Positions 45,701-55,520 of a stretch of DNA of 64,000 bases are shown here, piece after piece (the stretch's first letter is position 1; the number at the start of each line of letters is the position of its first letter). A program made the position numbers and the translations under genes. This stretch comes from Pseudoalteromonas rubra (GTDB lineage: Bacteria > Pseudomonadota > Gammaproteobacteria > Enterobacterales > Alteromonadaceae): contig NZ_AHCD03000027.1 of the NCBI RefSeq assembly GCF_000238295.3, forward strand, positions 124,001-188,000. The letters are read 5' to 3'. A model generated the notes under the pieces. It was given only the letters and a program-made list of their open reading frames with translations, ran no database searches and had not been told where the DNA came from.

Positions 45701-48163
45701 CTAAGCATATTTCACCGACCAATCTTCTATTTCGTTGAGCACTTCATCAACGGTTTCTTTAAGTTCGTCGCCCATTTTTAATACTTCATTAGGGTATTTA
45801 TCCCGCATTAAGGTCATCAGGGCATAGTAGATGGGCTTAAAACGTTCTTTCAGTTCATGCTGTTCAAACCAGCGCTCGACCAGGTTCGTCTGGCCTTTGG
45901 CAAGAAAGGCTACGAAGAGATCTGTGAGCAGGGATTCATCAGCACTGTCAAGCCCGTCATTCTGGCTGAGTAATGCATCCATGGCTTGGGTTGCGTCCTG
46001 AAAGAGGTTATTCCACAGCAGAATTTTAATTAAAATGTAAGTGAAATCTAATGGTGAGCTATTTTCCATTCCCTGCCTGACGCATTGCAGAGCCGTAAAC
46101 TTGTTCTTTGCATCTGCCTGATAGTAGTAGCACAGTGCCAGCATCGAAGAAATTATATGATTCTTCTCATTGCTCAGGTATTGCTCAAAATAATCAATTG
46201 CCTGTAAGAAGTTTGCTTTGTTCATGTTTATAAAGCCTAATGTGCCCAATACCGATTCTCCAGCGCCCAGAGCAGACAGATAATGTTGTTCTGAAAGGAC
46301 ATATTCGCCTTGCTGATAATATATTTCTCCCATGCATCTGTGATAGTAGCCTGGGAAACTGTTTTGCAGTTCAGATTGTGCGGCTTGCAGAGCCATTCGG
46401 GCCTTATCCCAGCGAGCTGAATCTTGATAAATCCAATGCAACCCTATTGCTGCACTGGTGTTTTCAGGTTCACTATCTGTGATTTGCCGCAATACCATCT
46501 CTGCATCAGCATCTTGACCCGATTTCAAGTAGGCAAAGCCTTTGATGATGAGGGCTTTAACGCTGTCTCTTTCTTGTAACGCTCCAGCGAGTGTGAGTAG
46601 TTTACTTGGTTTATTGTCTTTATCCTTGGCCATGGCGATCTGGAAAATGCTCAGCACAGAAAGTGCACTAACAGCCTTTTTAACAGCCTCTGTCATATCT
46701 GCCGGTTCGTTACTTTTCAGCCACTCAATCAGGATCTGTTTGTTTTTATCACCTTCTACATCTGTGATATCAATTAGCTCTTTACTCAGCGCAGTATGTC
46801 CCGCACCGCTCAGATACTGCTGGCTTTGCTCAAGGATTTGTTGTTTGTCTGTGTGCGCAAGCTGGTCACTGCACAGCAGTGCATTGGCAAACGTCAGTGT
46901 CGCTTGAGGATGGCACGGGCCTGTGAGTTGCTCAAGAAAAGACTTGCTGCGCTGCTTTAGCTCGTCGCCAACGCACCAGACTTCCATAAAGCGCGTCAGC
47001 CAGAGGACCCGGTTTTTGTCCCGGCGTCTGCCGTAGCGCATCAGATACCAGATATTAAAAAAGCGCTCTTTGATGCGATACAGGTTATTTTTGCTATCAG
47101 TTTTGATCTTCTCGATGACCCAGTTTTTCTCCAGTTGGCTGAGCTGGGCTGAAATATTTTTGCTGGGCAGGCGAGTTTTTTCGGCTATCTCCTTGGCTGA
47201 GATGGCATCCCAATGCAGTGCGATGGCATTGACTATGGGTTTTTGCTGTGGTGCCAGGTCGTCCATACGGTGTTTATACAGCGGCGTGGTCCGATCTATG
47301 GTTTCTTCCAGTAGCGCATAGGTCTGGCCATTGGCCCCTTCCATCAGAATATTAAACAAAATAACCAGTGTGCGCGGAATACCGCCCGTTAAGCGCCGGA
47401 TAGATTCAATACGCTGCGGCTCTTGCTCAAGGATAGCCAGCAACCTTTGTTCTTCACGTTCACCACTGTGACTGGCCAGTGCCCGCAACAGCGCCTCGGT
47501 ATCTGGCTTGTCTAATCCGGCTAAATTGATCACTTCAAAGAACTGGTAAAACGGGGCCTGGTGATCGTAAAAGGCTTCCAGGCTGACCGCCGAGCCACCT
47601 ATCAGCCTGAAATAAGGATTGGTGGTGAGCACTTCCCTGAGTATTTCTGTTTCTTTGCGATTAAAGTTTTCGAATAGTTCCACCAGGTTATCAATAAATA
47701 ACACAACCCGTTTGTCTTGCTTTTTGAGCCGGTCACTCAGCAACTGAATGGCTGCCTTGGGGTCTGGATCCTGACCTGCAATGGCATCCAGCCCATCCAG
47801 CAGCCCGGCAAACTGGTCGTGATAATGCTCTTCCAGCTCTTCAGCGACGCGCTCCCAGAGCGTAAACAAAGAGCTGATCCCGTATTCTTCTTCTTTAAAG
47901 GTGACAGGCAGCAGCCAGGTGTTCAGCGCGTCACTTTGTGTAAGCTCTATGGCAAGGCGTCGCAGCAAGGTGGTTTTACCGGCGCCGCGCACGCCCTGGA
48001 TCAGGTAATTTTGTTCGGGCACCTCTTTGTTGGTGCTGGCAATGGCACGCCAGATTTTTTTGTATTCTTTCAGGCGGATCACAAAGTGCGTTTTAATGAA
48101 CTGGTCTGATGCATTTTGTGCGTTGTATAGCTTTACGCCTTCTTTATAGTCGTCGAGTTGCAT
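45701..48163 (-). CDS. P-loop ATPase with wHTH and TPR-like C-terminal region
   Basis: An 820-residue cytoplasmic protein. Walker A is GVRGAGKTT (about residues 57-64) and Walker B is VVLFIDN. A sensor-like stretch (RLIGGSAVSLEAF) and GGIPRTLVILFN follow. Next is a winged-helix segment (ISAKEIAEKTRLPSKNISAQLSQLE) and an FFNIWYLMRYGRR motif seen in archaeal-type/STAND ATPases. The rest is alpha-helical and repeat-like with TPR signatures (YYHRCMGEIYYQQGEYVLSE, ALGAGESVLGTLGFIN). I chose the ATG at 48163 because the frame upstream is antisense-like; it then overlaps the previous gene by 20 bp, implying translational coupling. The design fits a STAND-type sensor or defence ATPase, but that is inference. 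Confidence 0.8.
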   Translation of the reverse strand: MQLDDYKEGVKLYNAQNASDQFIKTHFVIRLKEYKKIWRAIASTNKEVPEQNYLIQGVRGAGKTTLLRRLAIELTQSDALNTWLLPVTFKEEEYGISSLFTLWERVAEELEEHYHDQFAGLLDGLDAIAGQDPDPKAAIQLLSDRLKKQDKRVVLFIDNLVELFENFNRKETEILREVLTTNPYFRLIGGSAVSLEAFYDHQAPFYQFFEVINLAGLDKPDTEALLRALASHSGEREEQRLLAILEQEPQRIESIRRLTGGIPRTLVILFNILMEGANGQTYALLEETIDRTTPLYKHRMDDLAPQQKPIVNAIALHWDAISAKEIAEKTRLPSKNISAQLSQLEKNWVIEKIKTDSKNNLYRIKERFFNIWYLMRYGRRRDKNRVLWLTRFMEVWCVGDELKQRSKSFLEQLTGPCHPQATLTFANALLCSDQLAHTDKQQILEQSQQYLSGAGHTALSKELIDITDVEGDKNKQILIEWLKSNEPADMTEAVKKAVSALSVLSIFQIAMAKDKDNKPSKLLTLAGALQERDSVKALIIKGFAYLKSGQDADAEMVLRQITDSEPENTSAAIGLHWIYQDSARWDKARMALQAAQSELQNSFPGYYHRCMGEIYYQQGEYVLSEQHYLSALGAGESVLGTLGFINMNKANFLQAIDYFEQYLSNEKNHIISSMLALCYYYQADAKNKFTALQCVRQGMENSSPLDFTYILIKILLWNNLFQDATQAMDALLSQNDGLDSADESLLTDLFVAFLAKGQTNLVERWFEQHELKERFKPIYYALMTLMRDKYPNEVLKMGDELKETVDEVLNEIEDWSVKYA

Positions 48164-49325
48164 AGCGCCCCCACCATTCTTTGAGCATGGGCGAGGTGAA
48201 CTGATAACACTGCGCCTGATTGATAAAAATATAACCATCGTGGATCAGACAGTCTATCACGTATTGGCAATTGATTTGCTGATATCGGCTTGCCTGCGAG
48301 AGGTTAAACAAGTGGGAACCCGGCAGCTCCGCATGCTCACACATCGCTGTTAATACGTCACTTGCCAGTGCTTTTTCGCCGTCCGAAAAACGGCTTAGCC
48401 GTTCTGCCCAGTGACTAAAGTGAGATTGATACTGTATCGAGAACAGCGTGTTGTAGGCGGCGTCAATATTTGCCGGGCTGACAGAAGTCAGTGCTTCATC
48501 AAAATACACATCAACCAGCTGCATCCACAGGATCTCGATGTAGTAGGGCATCAGCCAGCCAACCTTGTCGAGCAGATAATCCTGTGCTGTGGCATCAATC
48601 TGGATGGGCGCTTGCTCACGACGATTCAATGTGTTGATAAACTCGCGGCCCTGAACCTGGCTAAGTGGTGTAATAGACACCGGGATGAGCACATTGATGA
48701 GATCTGACAGTGCCATTTTGCTCACCAGCGTGTCCAGCCCAATTGAACCCGTCAGCACAAACTGCACGTTTTGGTTGAGGCCCTGCTCTGACCACAATTC
48801 ACGACAGCCAGATAAAAATGACTCCGCGCTTTTGTGATCTTGCTGATTATAGATTTTCTCAACAACATCCGGGAATTCATCAATGATTAGCACCAGCTTT
48901 TTGTCTAGTGTCAGTGCATTGAGGGCGGCGTTGAGATCTCGGTGAGTGAGCTGACGGTCCTGATGGTCAAACTCGATACCCGTGGCGCCGACTGTTACGC
49001 CGGTAATGCTGCTGCGAAACTTGTCAATTTGATCTTTGCCCCACTTAAAAAGGCTACTCAGTTGGTCGGTAAACTCGGAGCGGAACAGGTTATCTATGAT
49101 CTGTTTGTAGTATTCGTGCTCGGTTGCACAGGATTGTACAATACTGTAGAGAAACACGTAGCCATCTGGCGGGTTGTCTTGCAGGTAAAACAGCATAGAC
49201 GTTTTACCGACACGTCGCGGGGCAAGGACCAGCAAGTGGCTTCCGTCTCTGAGACGCCGCAACAGCTTATTTTGATCTTTTTCTCTGGGGAAATATTTAT
49301 CACCCCGAACCACCTGACCCGCCAT
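48144..49325 (-). CDS. P-loop ATPase, first gene of a coupled pair
   Basis: A 393-residue AAA/STAND-like ATPase with Walker A APRRVGKTS (about residues 35-42), Walker B LVLIIDEFPD and a sensor segment FVLTGSIGLDTL. The C-terminal part is winged-helix-like (DYLLDKVGWLMPYYIEILW, CEHAELPGSHLFNLSQAS). The start at 49325 has an AGGAG ribosome binding site; the frame also allows a TTG five codons earlier, which overlaps that site. It overlaps the next ATPase gene by 20 bp. No nuclease, protease or other obvious effector domain is present in either protein. Confidence 0.8.
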   Translation of the reverse strand: MAGQVVRGDKYFPREKDQNKLLRRLRDGSHLLVLAPRRVGKTSMLFYLQDNPPDGYVFLYSIVQSCATEHEYYKQIIDNLFRSEFTDQLSSLFKWGKDQIDKFRSSITGVTVGATGIEFDHQDRQLTHRDLNAALNALTLDKKLVLIIDEFPDVVEKIYNQQDHKSAESFLSGCRELWSEQGLNQNVQFVLTGSIGLDTLVSKMALSDLINVLIPVSITPLSQVQGREFINTLNRREQAPIQIDATAQDYLLDKVGWLMPYYIEILWMQLVDVYFDEALTSVSPANIDAAYNTLFSIQYQSHFSHWAERLSRFSDGEKALASDVLTAMCEHAELPGSHLFNLSQASRYQQINCQYVIDCLIHDGYIFINQAQCYQFTSPMLKEWWGRYATRRL

Positions 49326-49648
49326 AATGTCTCCTGACAAAATATTTATAGCTAAAATATAGTGACAATAAAAACATTGTCAAAAACTTTGGCAATAAAA
49401 TTTTTGTCACCTCGAATATGAGGAATGGTCAAAATTGCCCGAATGGCCTTGGCAGTATCCACTCCTATGCCGTCAACTGCGCCTGGGTAGCACTGAATAC
49501 AGCTTCAAAAGCATCAAAGCTCGGTTGCAGTTTAGCTTACCCTGTTTATCTCACCGCACTCATCCAGCCTCTGTCGCAAATCCCTTTCTCTAATAACTTT
49601 GTCTGTTATTTTGGTTTTTGACTAATAAAAAATACAAAAGGAAGGGAA
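49326..49648. other. Divergent promoter region
   Basis: A 323-bp gap between the divergent ATPase pair and the M20 amidohydrolase. The ATPase side is AT-rich with the inverted repeat noted separately. I see no gene in the rest. Confidence 0.5.
49363..49382 (-). promoter_or_regulatory. Operator-like inverted repeat upstream of the ATPase pair
   Basis: TGACAAT and ATTGTCA are separated by six bases. Further TGACAA (49335) and TTTGTCA (49403-49409) words flank it. The array sits 10-85 bp before the ATPase start, so a repressor or autoregulator could bind there. Confidence 0.45.
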
Positions 49649-50944
49649 ATGAACAAATCTATTATGAGCTTGAGTGTGGCGTCGATTTTCGGTGCCTTGA
49701 GCATGCCCGCCTTGGCATCGGATCATGCCAGATTACTGCAACAGGTTGAACCTAAAGTGATTGAATGGCGTCGGGATATTCACCAGAACCCAGAGCTGGG
49801 TAACCGTGAGGTGCGAACCGCAGCCAAGGTGGCCAAGCACCTAAAAGCACTGGGCATGGAAGTGGAAACCGGGATTGCTTATACCGGTGTGGTAGGGATA
49901 TTGAAAGGCACTCAGCCCGGGCCCACTGTGATGTTGCGTGCCGATATGGATGCGCTGCCGGTGACCGAGAAGAACGATCTGGCGTTTAAATCAACTAAGA
50001 CGACCAATTATCGTGGGGTGGATGTCGGCATCATGCATGCGTGTGGGCATGATACCCATGTCGCCATGTTAATGGGCGCGGCTGAGGTGCTCGCGGGGAT
50101 GCGTGATGAGCTGGCAGGTAACGTGATGTTTGTCTTTCAGCCTGCTGAAGAGGGGGCACCAGAAGGGGAAGAAGGCGGGGCAGAGCTAATGCTTAAAGAG
50201 GGGATCTTTAAAAAGTATCAGCCGGAAGTGGCGTTTGGTTTGCACATTACTTCTAAGCTCAATGTCGGTCAGCTGGGGTATCGCAGTGGTCCGACTATGG
50301 CCAGTGCCGATCGCTTTGAGATCAGTGTGAAAGGAGAGCAAACCCATGGCTCCACCCCCTGGGCAGGTGCCGATCCCATTGCCGCCGCTGCGCAAATCGT
50401 CTCCGGGGTGAATCATATTGTCAGCCGTCAGATCAATATCACCAAAGAGCCAGCCATTGTGTCATTTGGCAAAATCGCCGGTGGGGTGCGCAATAACATT
50501 ATTCCCGAAGAAGTGAATATGGTGGGGACGATTCGTAACTTTGACATGGACAACCGGGCACAGATCTTCGATAAAATTACCCACACTGCGGAGCATATCG
50601 CACAGGCTTCTGGAAACACCGCAGAAGTGAACATCATCGAAGGTTATCCGGTAACCGTGAACGATCCGGCTCTGACAGAGCAAATGTTACCAACATTGGA
50701 GAAGGTGTTTGGTGCACAGGGCATGATTGAAATGCCTAAGGTGACGGGGGCTGAAGACTTCTCATTTTATGCAATGGAAGTACCCGGGTTGTTCGTTTTT
50801 CTGGGCGGAACGGCAAAAGACATCGACCCCCGAAATGCTGCCAGTAATCATTCCCCTTATTTCATGGCCGATGAATCGGCATTTAAATTGGGCACGCGGG
50901 CGCTCACCCAGTTTACTCTGGACTATATGACACAAGCTAAGTAG
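49649..50944 (+). CDS. Exported M20D-family amidohydrolase
   Basis: A 431-residue metallohydrolase with an N-terminal signal peptide (IMSLSVASIFGALSMPALAS). It has RRDIHQNPELG, MLRADMDALPV, the metal site MHACGHDTH, the catalytic Glu pair in FQPAEEG, and LHIT. The family removes acyl or amino-acid groups from N-acyl amino acids (hippurate hydrolase, IAA-amino-acid hydrolase). The signal peptide puts it in the periplasm or outside the cell. A good ribosome binding site (AAGGAAGG) precedes the ATG. It stands alone, ending in a hairpin. Confidence 0.92.
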   Translation: MNKSIMSLSVASIFGALSMPALASDHARLLQQVEPKVIEWRRDIHQNPELGNREVRTAAKVAKHLKALGMEVETGIAYTGVVGILKGTQPGPTVMLRADMDALPVTEKNDLAFKSTKTTNYRGVDVGIMHACGHDTHVAMLMGAAEVLAGMRDELAGNVMFVFQPAEEGAPEGEEGGAELMLKEGIFKKYQPEVAFGLHITSKLNVGQLGYRSGPTMASADRFEISVKGEQTHGSTPWAGADPIAAAAQIVSGVNHIVSRQINITKEPAIVSFGKIAGGVRNNIIPEEVNMVGTIRNFDMDNRAQIFDKITHTAEHIAQASGNTAEVNIIEGYPVTVNDPALTEQMLPTLEKVFGAQGMIEMPKVTGAEDFSFYAMEVPGLFVFLGGTAKDIDPRNAASNHSPYFMADESAFKLGTRALTQFTLDYMTQAK

Positions 50945-50958
50945 AGCAGTGGCAGAAA

Positions 50959-50977
50959 GAGGCCATGGAAAGGCCTC
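50959..50977. terminator. Hairpin between convergent genes
   Basis: GAGGCC/GGCCTC stem with a seven-base loop between the amidohydrolase and the convergent flavoprotein gene. Short A/T runs flank both sides, fitting a bidirectional terminator. Confidence 0.6.
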
Positions 50978-50989
50978 AAAAATAATCCG

Positions 50990-52609
50990 CTAAACTTCTA
51001 TAGACTGAGCATGGTTGAGCTTGTTATGGGGATCTAATTTGCGTTTAACTTGTTGAAGTTTGGCATAGTTGTGTTTGTAATATAAATGCTGCCAGTTCGG
51101 GATATCGACATCGGCATAATTCACATAACAGCCATCCATCACTTCGTCAGGCAGCGGCCCTTTCGCGCCGTACATGGCATGATAAAAGCCATTGATCCAG
51201 CCAATGTGGTAGGGGTCCTGAGCGGCATCAAACCAGTAGGTCTGATACTGAAGTTTCATAATGGAATCGCGGTGGGAAACGGCAGTGTCGGTGTCTGATA
51301 ACGCGTTTATCTGGCCGCCATAAGAAGATAGCTGCAACATGCCGCCTGGGCTCAGGTAGTCGCCATGGCGCAATGTTTGCCAGAGTGTTTGAATTTGTGC
51401 GTCGGGAAAAGGCTGTTTCATATAAGCCGATTTATTCTTACCCCGTGCGCCAACCAGTGTCCCAGCGCCATATTGAGTGCCATACCACCAGGGCATACTA
51501 AAATAACTGCCTGGCGGCACCGGACGTTGAGGGGCGTTTTCCTGTTCCTGCAAGCCCATATGATTGGTGGTACGTAGTCCCTTTTTTGCCTCCGTGAGTT
51601 GTTCTGGGGTAAACAAGGCATCGATAAATTCATCAATCAGGGCTGGATCGCCACTACAATACAGGGATAGTCGAATGTCGCCGCTGCCAGCCACTGAGTT
51701 GGTTAGTGCCATAGAAGTGTGTAATGCATTAAATCGGCTATCGGGGCCGTTATGTGTGTACCAGAATTCGCCATAATTGCGCAGTAGTTGGGCGAACTGG
51801 TCATAATCGAACAAGTGCCAGGGCAGGGCAATTTCCTGTAGGTGGATATATGCCGGCACAGGGGGCAGGTCTTTGAAGAAATACTTAGTCACTATGCCGA
51901 AGTTGCCTCCCCCACCACCCTGATGTGCCCAGACAATTTCGTCAGCTTTTGCTGATTGACCTTTAAAATAGCTGCGCGGATAGTTGGCCTGTCCGCCCCA
52001 TTGATCAAAGGTGATTAATTCCACTCCCACCAGGTAGTCACTACTGAGTCCGTATTGTCTGGAATGAATGCCGAATCCGCCACCGCAAACGTGACCACCA
52101 ACACCGACGCCAAAGCAGGAGCCGCCAGGAATGATCACGCCAAATTCCTTAAACAGGGTTTTATAGGTATGTCCTAAAGAAGCGCCTGCTTCAACGACAT
52201 AGTGATCATCGCTGCGATAGACTCGATCCATATTGCTGAGGTCAATAACCACACCCTGATCATTTACCACAAAGCCTTCATAGCAATGTCCCCCAGAGCG
52301 CACAGTGAGCCTGAGGTTATTTGCCACTGCCTCTGTGGCAGCCATGTACACTTCATGGGCAGAGCTGCATGCTGCGATATAGCCAGGCTGATTGGGAAAC
52401 CTCAGGTTAGAACCGGTGAGCATAGAGAGATATCTGGGGTCGTCGGCATACACTTTGTGATACTGACCATATTGAGGACTGGCGGCAGCGGGATTGCTGA
52501 GCATGAGAGGGGCTGCACCGACGGCACCGCCCATAGCCAGTGATGATTTGAGAAATTGACGTCGTGAGGTGGCGATATGTTCGCCTGATTGCTTTTTATT
52601 GTGTTCCAT
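50990..52609 (-). CDS. Tat-exported FAD-linked oxidase (berberine-bridge-enzyme type)
   Basis: A 539-residue flavoprotein. The ATG at 52609 has a strong ribosome binding site (AAGGAAG) and starts a twin-arginine signal, TSRRQFLKSSLAMGGA. The PCMH-type FAD domain has RSGGHCYEG, whose His is the usual 8-alpha FAD linkage, and PGGSCFGVGVGGH, whose Cys is the second, 6-S-cysteinyl linkage, so bicovalent FAD is likely. The C-terminal BBE motif reads YVNYADVD...LDPHNKLNHAQSI. Relatives oxidise sugars, alkaloids or polyphenols; the substrate here is unknown. Longer in-frame starts precede the Tat signal and are unlikely. Confidence 0.88.
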   Translation of the reverse strand: MEHNKKQSGEHIATSRRQFLKSSLAMGGAVGAAPLMLSNPAAASPQYGQYHKVYADDPRYLSMLTGSNLRFPNQPGYIAACSSAHEVYMAATEAVANNLRLTVRSGGHCYEGFVVNDQGVVIDLSNMDRVYRSDDHYVVEAGASLGHTYKTLFKEFGVIIPGGSCFGVGVGGHVCGGGFGIHSRQYGLSSDYLVGVELITFDQWGGQANYPRSYFKGQSAKADEIVWAHQGGGGGNFGIVTKYFFKDLPPVPAYIHLQEIALPWHLFDYDQFAQLLRNYGEFWYTHNGPDSRFNALHTSMALTNSVAGSGDIRLSLYCSGDPALIDEFIDALFTPEQLTEAKKGLRTTNHMGLQEQENAPQRPVPPGSYFSMPWWYGTQYGAGTLVGARGKNKSAYMKQPFPDAQIQTLWQTLRHGDYLSPGGMLQLSSYGGQINALSDTDTAVSHRDSIMKLQYQTYWFDAAQDPYHIGWINGFYHAMYGAKGPLPDEVMDGCYVNYADVDIPNWQHLYYKHNYAKLQQVKRKLDPHNKLNHAQSIEV

Positions 52610-52747
52610 AAACACTTCCTTTTTATGTTGTATAAAATGAGGGGACGTAAATGGGATGATTTTTACGCAAATTGAATGTATCAGATACCGGACCGGGAAA
52701 GTGTAAAAAACAATCAAAAAAGTGTCATGATGCGAAAAGTTCAAGGT

Positions 52748-52769
52748 GCCGCCGATGTGGATCGGCGGC
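52748..52769 (-). terminator. Hairpin terminator after the phosphoesterase gene
   Basis: GCCGCCGAT/ATCGGCGGC, a perfect 9-bp GC-rich stem with a four-base loop, lies 8 bp after the minus-strand phosphoesterase stop. A weak T-rich stretch follows on the minus strand. Confidence 0.65.
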
Positions 52770-52776
52770 GGATGGC

Positions 52777-55425
52777 TTAATCAACACGTATTTGCAAGAT
52801 CAAATCATCAAAGTAGCTGTCATTGTCGCTGCCCTGATTACGTGTTCCTTGCAGGACAAACTCAATATAGGCTGTCCCTTTGGGTAGTAGTGTTTGCCCG
52901 GATAGGGTTGTCCATTGTGCAGCTGTGGTGCTGAGTTTTTCACTGTCACTCACCCTTTGACTACGGTTGTCGAGAAAATGCAGTTGAATGGCGGGCACAT
53001 CCTTACCACTGTAATTGCGAAGTTGACCGCCATAACTGACGCTGACCCGGCCTGCTTCGATTAATCGACTGTAGTGCTGTACAGACAGTGTCTGACTGAT
53101 CTGACCCTGAGCCGACTCCCCTGTACACACGCCACCCACGGCAAAAAAACGCTCGCCAGTCGCAGGGGGAATAGAGTCACATTGTTGAGCTGTCAGAGAT
53201 TCCACCGGACCGGCGCCGCTCCAGCCCTGAATACCGGCTTCAGCACCCGGGTTTTGCAGCAGATTGGCTGAGTTGCCAGGTTGCTGGGTAATGTATTCTT
53301 CCGCCACGCCAGCAGGCCCCTGATCCGACACTGTTGCACAGTCACTTTGTTCGGCCAGCTTGAGCGCTAAGTTGTCAAAATAGCTGTCATTGTCGGTACC
53401 ACTGGTACGCTGGCCCGTCAGGACGAAATCGATATAACGGGTATTGGCGGGCAGCGGCGCTTCCTGAACATAGGCCTGCCAGTTGGCAGTCCCGCCTTTA
53501 ACTTCGGGTGTGCTGCTCAACAGCGCCAGATCTGCATCACGAAATTCAAGGGCAAAAGCGGGAATATCGCTGCCACCCCAGCTACGTAGCATGCCCGAGT
53601 ACAGGGCTTTTAGGGTGCCATTGTCAATACTGGCAGCCCAGTTGCTGACATCAACACGCTGATATGCGCGTCCGCTTTGGCGTTCATTATCACAGACACC
53701 ACCGACGGCAAAGAAGCGTTCACCCTGATAAGGGGAAACGGAGCCACAGGCTTTATCTGTCAGGCTTTCCAACGGCCCGTCACCTAGCCAGCTGTCGGTG
53801 CCCAGTTCTGCGCCCGGGTTTTGTAGCAGGTTGTCGGTCAGTTGTGTGCTATCAGTGGTGGTAAATGACTGCGGTTGTGACCAGTCACTCCAGGCTAGCG
53901 AACGGTCTCGCATGCGCATGCGAACGCAATACTGCGCACCAGGCGTGAGCTGACCCAGTGCAAAGCGGTTAGGTGCAAGGCCTGCACGGGTATCAACCCC
54001 ATCCCAGATATTTTCATGCTGATACCAGGTATCGATCAGTGGTTGGCTGAAGTCATCGCAGTGACTGCTCAATTGCCAGTGAGCAGCACCAAACAGATCT
54101 TTATCGGGATCTGCAAATAAGGTTGCGACTGCGTTGGCACAACTGGCCGGGACTTGTCCTGTGGGGGCCAATATTTCAGGCGTAAACGGTGCAGTGTTGT
54201 TTAACCGTACAGTCAGCGTGTCCTTGATCTGGCTGTTTAGTGGCACTTGCTCATCGCCCATTGAAATGCGTTTGAGTTCGAAAGCCGGGTCGTCACCGGC
54301 GGTAACATCTACCACCACAAAGCCATATTCGTCTTCACTAACTGAGAATTCCGTGTAGTCGCGCTGGGCAAACTCGCCAAAGTAATCCAGGTTGCCACCG
54401 GCGGAAGCCACATTCACCATAGTGTGATTGTGATCCCGGCTGGTGCCGCGAGAATAGGCGTGAGTGTGGCCAAAAAAGTGAATGCTCGGTTTGTTGCAGC
54501 GTGTTGAAAAGGCCTCAAGACGTTCAACAATTTTACCGCTGTAATCGGTCTCACCGGCAATCCACATTTCTGATTTATGCGGGTGGTGCATCTGCGCGAA
54601 GACAAAATCGGTTTGTGCTCGCAGACAGGTTTCGGCCAGCACTTTGTCCAGCCAGATGAGCTGTTCATCAATACGGTAATTGGTATTGGTGTCGAGTGAC
54701 AGCACTCGGATATTGGAATGGTCCTGATACCACCAGTGTTCCTCATAGCCGGGTGTGCCGTTTTCTGGCAGCCGGAAGTATTTAAAGTAGGTTGGAGTAT
54801 CACGCTCGTGATTGCCGGGGGCAGGATACAGCGGCACTGAGCTGGCCAGCGCTGCAATGGGGGAAAAGAAGCTGGTGCGCCAGCTGTTGTAATCCTGGCC
54901 ATTGTCGACTAAATCGCCGGGGATCAGGGTCATATTCAGGCCATTGTGTAACGCAAGTCCCAATGCCTGTTGCACATAAGGCAATACACCCTGATTAATG
55001 ATCTCGCCAAATTTGCCCGGGTTCCCCGAGTCTCGCTGCATGTCACTGACTGCCAGAATACGGCTGCTCTTCTCGGCAGAGGCCAGCGGTGGGGTTCTGA
55101 ACTGGTGAATATGACTGTAAGTATCACCGGTTCTGACCCGGTAGAAATACACGCTATCCGGTGCAAGGTTTGTTAATTGGGCCTCATGGATACGACTCAG
55201 CAGATAACCGGTTTCACTGGTGCCGCTGGCTTGCTGGCCCAGCTCAGCGGTGGTGCCCCATTCTACAATGGACTCATCACCACTGCTGGTTTCCCATTTG
55301 ATCCAGATGCTGGTCGGGGTTGCAGATTGCAAATAGGGGTGGACGGCCAGTCCTTCGGTGTGGGCGTGTGCCTGACCGAGCGCCAGCACCAGGCCCAAAG
55401 ACAGTATTCGCAGAGAATAGGTCAT
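52777..55425 (-). CDS. Exported calcineurin-like phosphoesterase with duplicated C-terminal modules
   Basis: An 882-residue secreted metallophosphoesterase. It has a signal peptide (ILSLGLVLALGQAHA) and an N-terminal fibronectin-III-like domain of the purple acid phosphatase type (VHPYLQSATPTSIWIKWETS). The catalytic domain has SDMQRD, PGDLVDNG, PGNHERD, MHHPH and GHTHAYSRG. A second FnIII-like domain follows near residues 400-510. Two tandem modules of about 155 residues each begin LLQNPGAE and end near DNDSYFDNL/DNDSYFDDL; they look like carbohydrate-binding jelly rolls. The likely role is extracellular phosphate scavenging or phospholipid or polymer phosphate hydrolysis. The ribosome binding site is AAGGA. 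Confidence 0.88.
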   Translation of the reverse strand: MTYSLRILSLGLVLALGQAHAHTEGLAVHPYLQSATPTSIWIKWETSSGDESIVEWGTTAELGQQASGTSETGYLLSRIHEAQLTNLAPDSVYFYRVRTGDTYSHIHQFRTPPLASAEKSSRILAVSDMQRDSGNPGKFGEIINQGVLPYVQQALGLALHNGLNMTLIPGDLVDNGQDYNSWRTSFFSPIAALASSVPLYPAPGNHERDTPTYFKYFRLPENGTPGYEEHWWYQDHSNIRVLSLDTNTNYRIDEQLIWLDKVLAETCLRAQTDFVFAQMHHPHKSEMWIAGETDYSGKIVERLEAFSTRCNKPSIHFFGHTHAYSRGTSRDHNHTMVNVASAGGNLDYFGEFAQRDYTEFSVSEDEYGFVVVDVTAGDDPAFELKRISMGDEQVPLNSQIKDTLTVRLNNTAPFTPEILAPTGQVPASCANAVATLFADPDKDLFGAAHWQLSSHCDDFSQPLIDTWYQHENIWDGVDTRAGLAPNRFALGQLTPGAQYCVRMRMRDRSLAWSDWSQPQSFTTTDSTQLTDNLLQNPGAELGTDSWLGDGPLESLTDKACGSVSPYQGERFFAVGGVCDNERQSGRAYQRVDVSNWAASIDNGTLKALYSGMLRSWGGSDIPAFALEFRDADLALLSSTPEVKGGTANWQAYVQEAPLPANTRYIDFVLTGQRTSGTDNDSYFDNLALKLAEQSDCATVSDQGPAGVAEEYITQQPGNSANLLQNPGAEAGIQGWSGAGPVESLTAQQCDSIPPATGERFFAVGGVCTGESAQGQISQTLSVQHYSRLIEAGRVSVSYGGQLRNYSGKDVPAIQLHFLDNRSQRVSDSEKLSTTAAQWTTLSGQTLLPKGTAYIEFVLQGTRNQGSDNDSYFDDLILQIRVD

Positions 55426-55520
55426 AGTAGTTTCCTTGGTAATTAAACGAAACGCGGGATTATCCGGGGAACAAGTGTATTGGGAATGTAAACGTTGTGA
55501 ATTTTTAACGTCTTATTTAT

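Noticed and set aside
45519..45704. 61-codon ORF after the beta-lactamase-family gene
   Set aside because: No ribosome binding site, no recognisable motif, and its end overlaps the convergent ATPase gene; probably chance.
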